NCBI GenBank assembly: GCA_964484515.1
Contig: CAZAGT010000040.1
Coordinates: 1 to 21,621 of the forward strand
Source of the DNA: CAZAGT01 sp964484515
Lineage (GTDB): Bacteria > Desulfobacterota > DSM-4660 > Desulfatiglandales > HGW-15
DNA: 21,621 bases
Reading direction: 5' to 3'
Shown piece after piece: positions 20,788 through 21,621 of this stretch. Under the pieces are notes generated by a model, which did not search any database, was not told where the DNA came from, and worked only from the letters and a program-made list of their open reading frames with translations. The translations under genes and the position numbers were made by a program. Positions within the stretch are counted from its first letter, which is position 1; every line of letters starts with the position of its first letter.

Positions 20788-21621
20788 CTATTTCCCCAAC
20801 TCCTTTCGCAGCTTTTCCAGCTCACCCTCTTTCATATTGTAGACATGCTTGGGTGTCGGAAACTCACCCTTCCTCACCTCGTCGCAATACTCAACAAAGG
20901 CATCCTTGATGACCTTGCTCAGGTTGGCGTATTTCTTGACGAACTTGGGTGTGAAGGCCTCAAACCAGCCCAACAGATCTGCGACGATGAGGAGCTGTCC
21001 ATCACAGAGGGGGCCGGCTCCAATGCTGTATACGGGAATGCTGAGCATCTCGTGGATGACTTGGGTCACCTCCGGCGCCACCGCCTCAACCAGCAGGGCA
21101 CCTGCTCCGGCACCTTCAACGGCCTTTGCATCGGCAATCACATCTTTGGCCGATTCCGCGGTGAGTCCTTGGGCCTTAAACCCCCCGAACTTACCAGAAC
21201 TCTGGGGAGTCAGACCGATATGTCCAAAGACCACGACGCCCGAGTCTGCGATGGCCTTGATGCGGTCAGCGACTCGAACGCCACCCTCAAGTTTGATGGC
21301 ATCCGCCTCACACTGCTGGATGAAGGCCCCCGCATTCTTGACCGCCTCCTCGTTGCTCACCTGATAACTCAAGAACGGCATATCGCCGATCACAAAGGTG
21401 TTCGGGGCACCACGCCTGACTGCCTTTGTGTGTTCCAGCATGATGTCCATGCTCATCTGATTGGTGCTGCTATAGCCGTAGACGCACATGCCCACGGAGT
21501 CGCCGACAAGCAACATGTCCATGCCGGCTTGCTCTGCCAAAGAAGCGGTCAGTGCGTCGTAGGCCGTGATCCAGGTCGCCTTTTCACCCTTCTCCCGCAT
21601 GCGGTTGAGATCCAACAGGGT
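20788..21621 (-). CDS. panB: 3-methyl-2-oxobutanoate hydroxymethyltransferase (5' truncated)
   Basis: Transfers a hydroxymethyl group from 5,10-methylene-THF to 3-methyl-2-oxobutanoate, giving ketopantoate for pantothenate synthesis; cytoplasmic TIM-barrel enzyme. 277 codons remain, and the frame is still open at the window edge (TLLDLNRMREKGEKATWIT), so a few N-terminal residues are outside; the TTG at 21615 is not the start. Signatures: TAYDALTASLAEQAGMDMLL, VGDSVGM (metal-binding Asp), DMPFLSYQ, AIKLEGG, GHIGLTPQ, VEAVAPEV with the catalytic Glu region, GAGPLCDGQ, and PKFVKKYANL near the C-terminus. No panC or panD is next to it in the window. It is convergent with the UxaA-family gene across the repeat B region. 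Its neighbours are catabolic, so a role outside CoA biosynthesis is possible but not shown. Confidence 0.95.
   Translation of the reverse strand, partial: TLLDLNRMREKGEKATWITAYDALTASLAEQAGMDMLLVGDSVGMCVYGYSSTNQMSMDIMLEHTKAVRRGAPNTFVIGDMPFLSYQVSNEEAVKNAGAFIQQCEADAIKLEGGVRVADRIKAIADSGVVVFGHIGLTPQSSGKFGGFKAQGLTAESAKDVIADAKAVEGAGAGALLVEAVAPEVTQVIHEMLSIPVYSIGAGPLCDGQLLIVADLLGWFEAFTPKFVKKYANLSKVIKDAFVEYCDEVRKGEFPTPKHVYNMKEGELEKLRKELGK

Overview
The window looks like a piece of a draft or metagenome-assembled chromosome: it contains a 10-N scaffold gap, and genes run off both ends. Genes carry strong GGAGG-type ribosome binding sites, GC content is moderate to high, and the gene content is mostly catabolic. 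The mix of a 2-oxoacid dehydrogenase complex, a 4-hydroxybutyryl-CoA dehydratase-like flavoprotein, several Fe-S type dehydratases, a Y1 (RAYT-like) transposase and interspersed repeats that look like coding sequence suggests a Gram-negative, metabolically versatile bacterium, perhaps Desulfobacterota or a related soil or sediment lineage. That assignment is an inference with low confidence. No rRNA, tRNA or CRISPR was seen.

Layout. (1) 1-3261, plus strand: E1-alpha (5' truncated), E1-beta and E2 of a 2-oxoacid dehydrogenase complex (pyruvate/acetoin/branched-chain type). No E3 is present in the window. (2) 3262-6147: a repeat copy, a nested stem-loop, a small secreted protein, a stand-alone ketoacyl synthase III and a 32-codon stump of an alpha/beta hydrolase gene. 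(3) 6148-11969, minus strand: an RraA-like aldolase, a pentapeptide-repeat protein with an unassigned Rossmann-like C-terminal domain, a secreted PL14-like polysaccharide lyase, a Y1 transposase with a C-terminal HTH, and an orphan PAS-PAS NarL-type histidine kinase. (4) 12073-18372, minus strand: a compact run transcribed in the order Ldh2-type dehydrogenase, IlvD/Edd dehydratase, AbfD-like dehydratase, SDR, 3-hydroxyacyl-CoA dehydrogenase. A full-length UxaA-family dehydratase (18707-20236) faces away from this run. (5) 20237-20787: a second copy of the interspersed repeat, carrying a 34-bp perfect inverted repeat. (6) 20788-21621, minus strand: panB, 5' truncated.

How they may work together. 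Region 4 reads as one catabolic unit with three mechanistically different dehydratases (IlvD/Edd, AbfD, UxaA), two 2-hydroxy/3-hydroxy-acid oxidoreductases and a CoA-level dehydrogenase. That is a plausible route from a polyhydroxy acid to CoA-linked intermediates, but the substrate cannot be named from sequence alone. The RraA aldolase, PanB and the 2-oxoacid dehydrogenase also act on 2-oxo acids and could connect to it. The apparent frameshift in the AbfD-like gene is best explained as a scaffolding artefact: the two contig ends share CCAC, and merging them restores one 483-residue reading frame.
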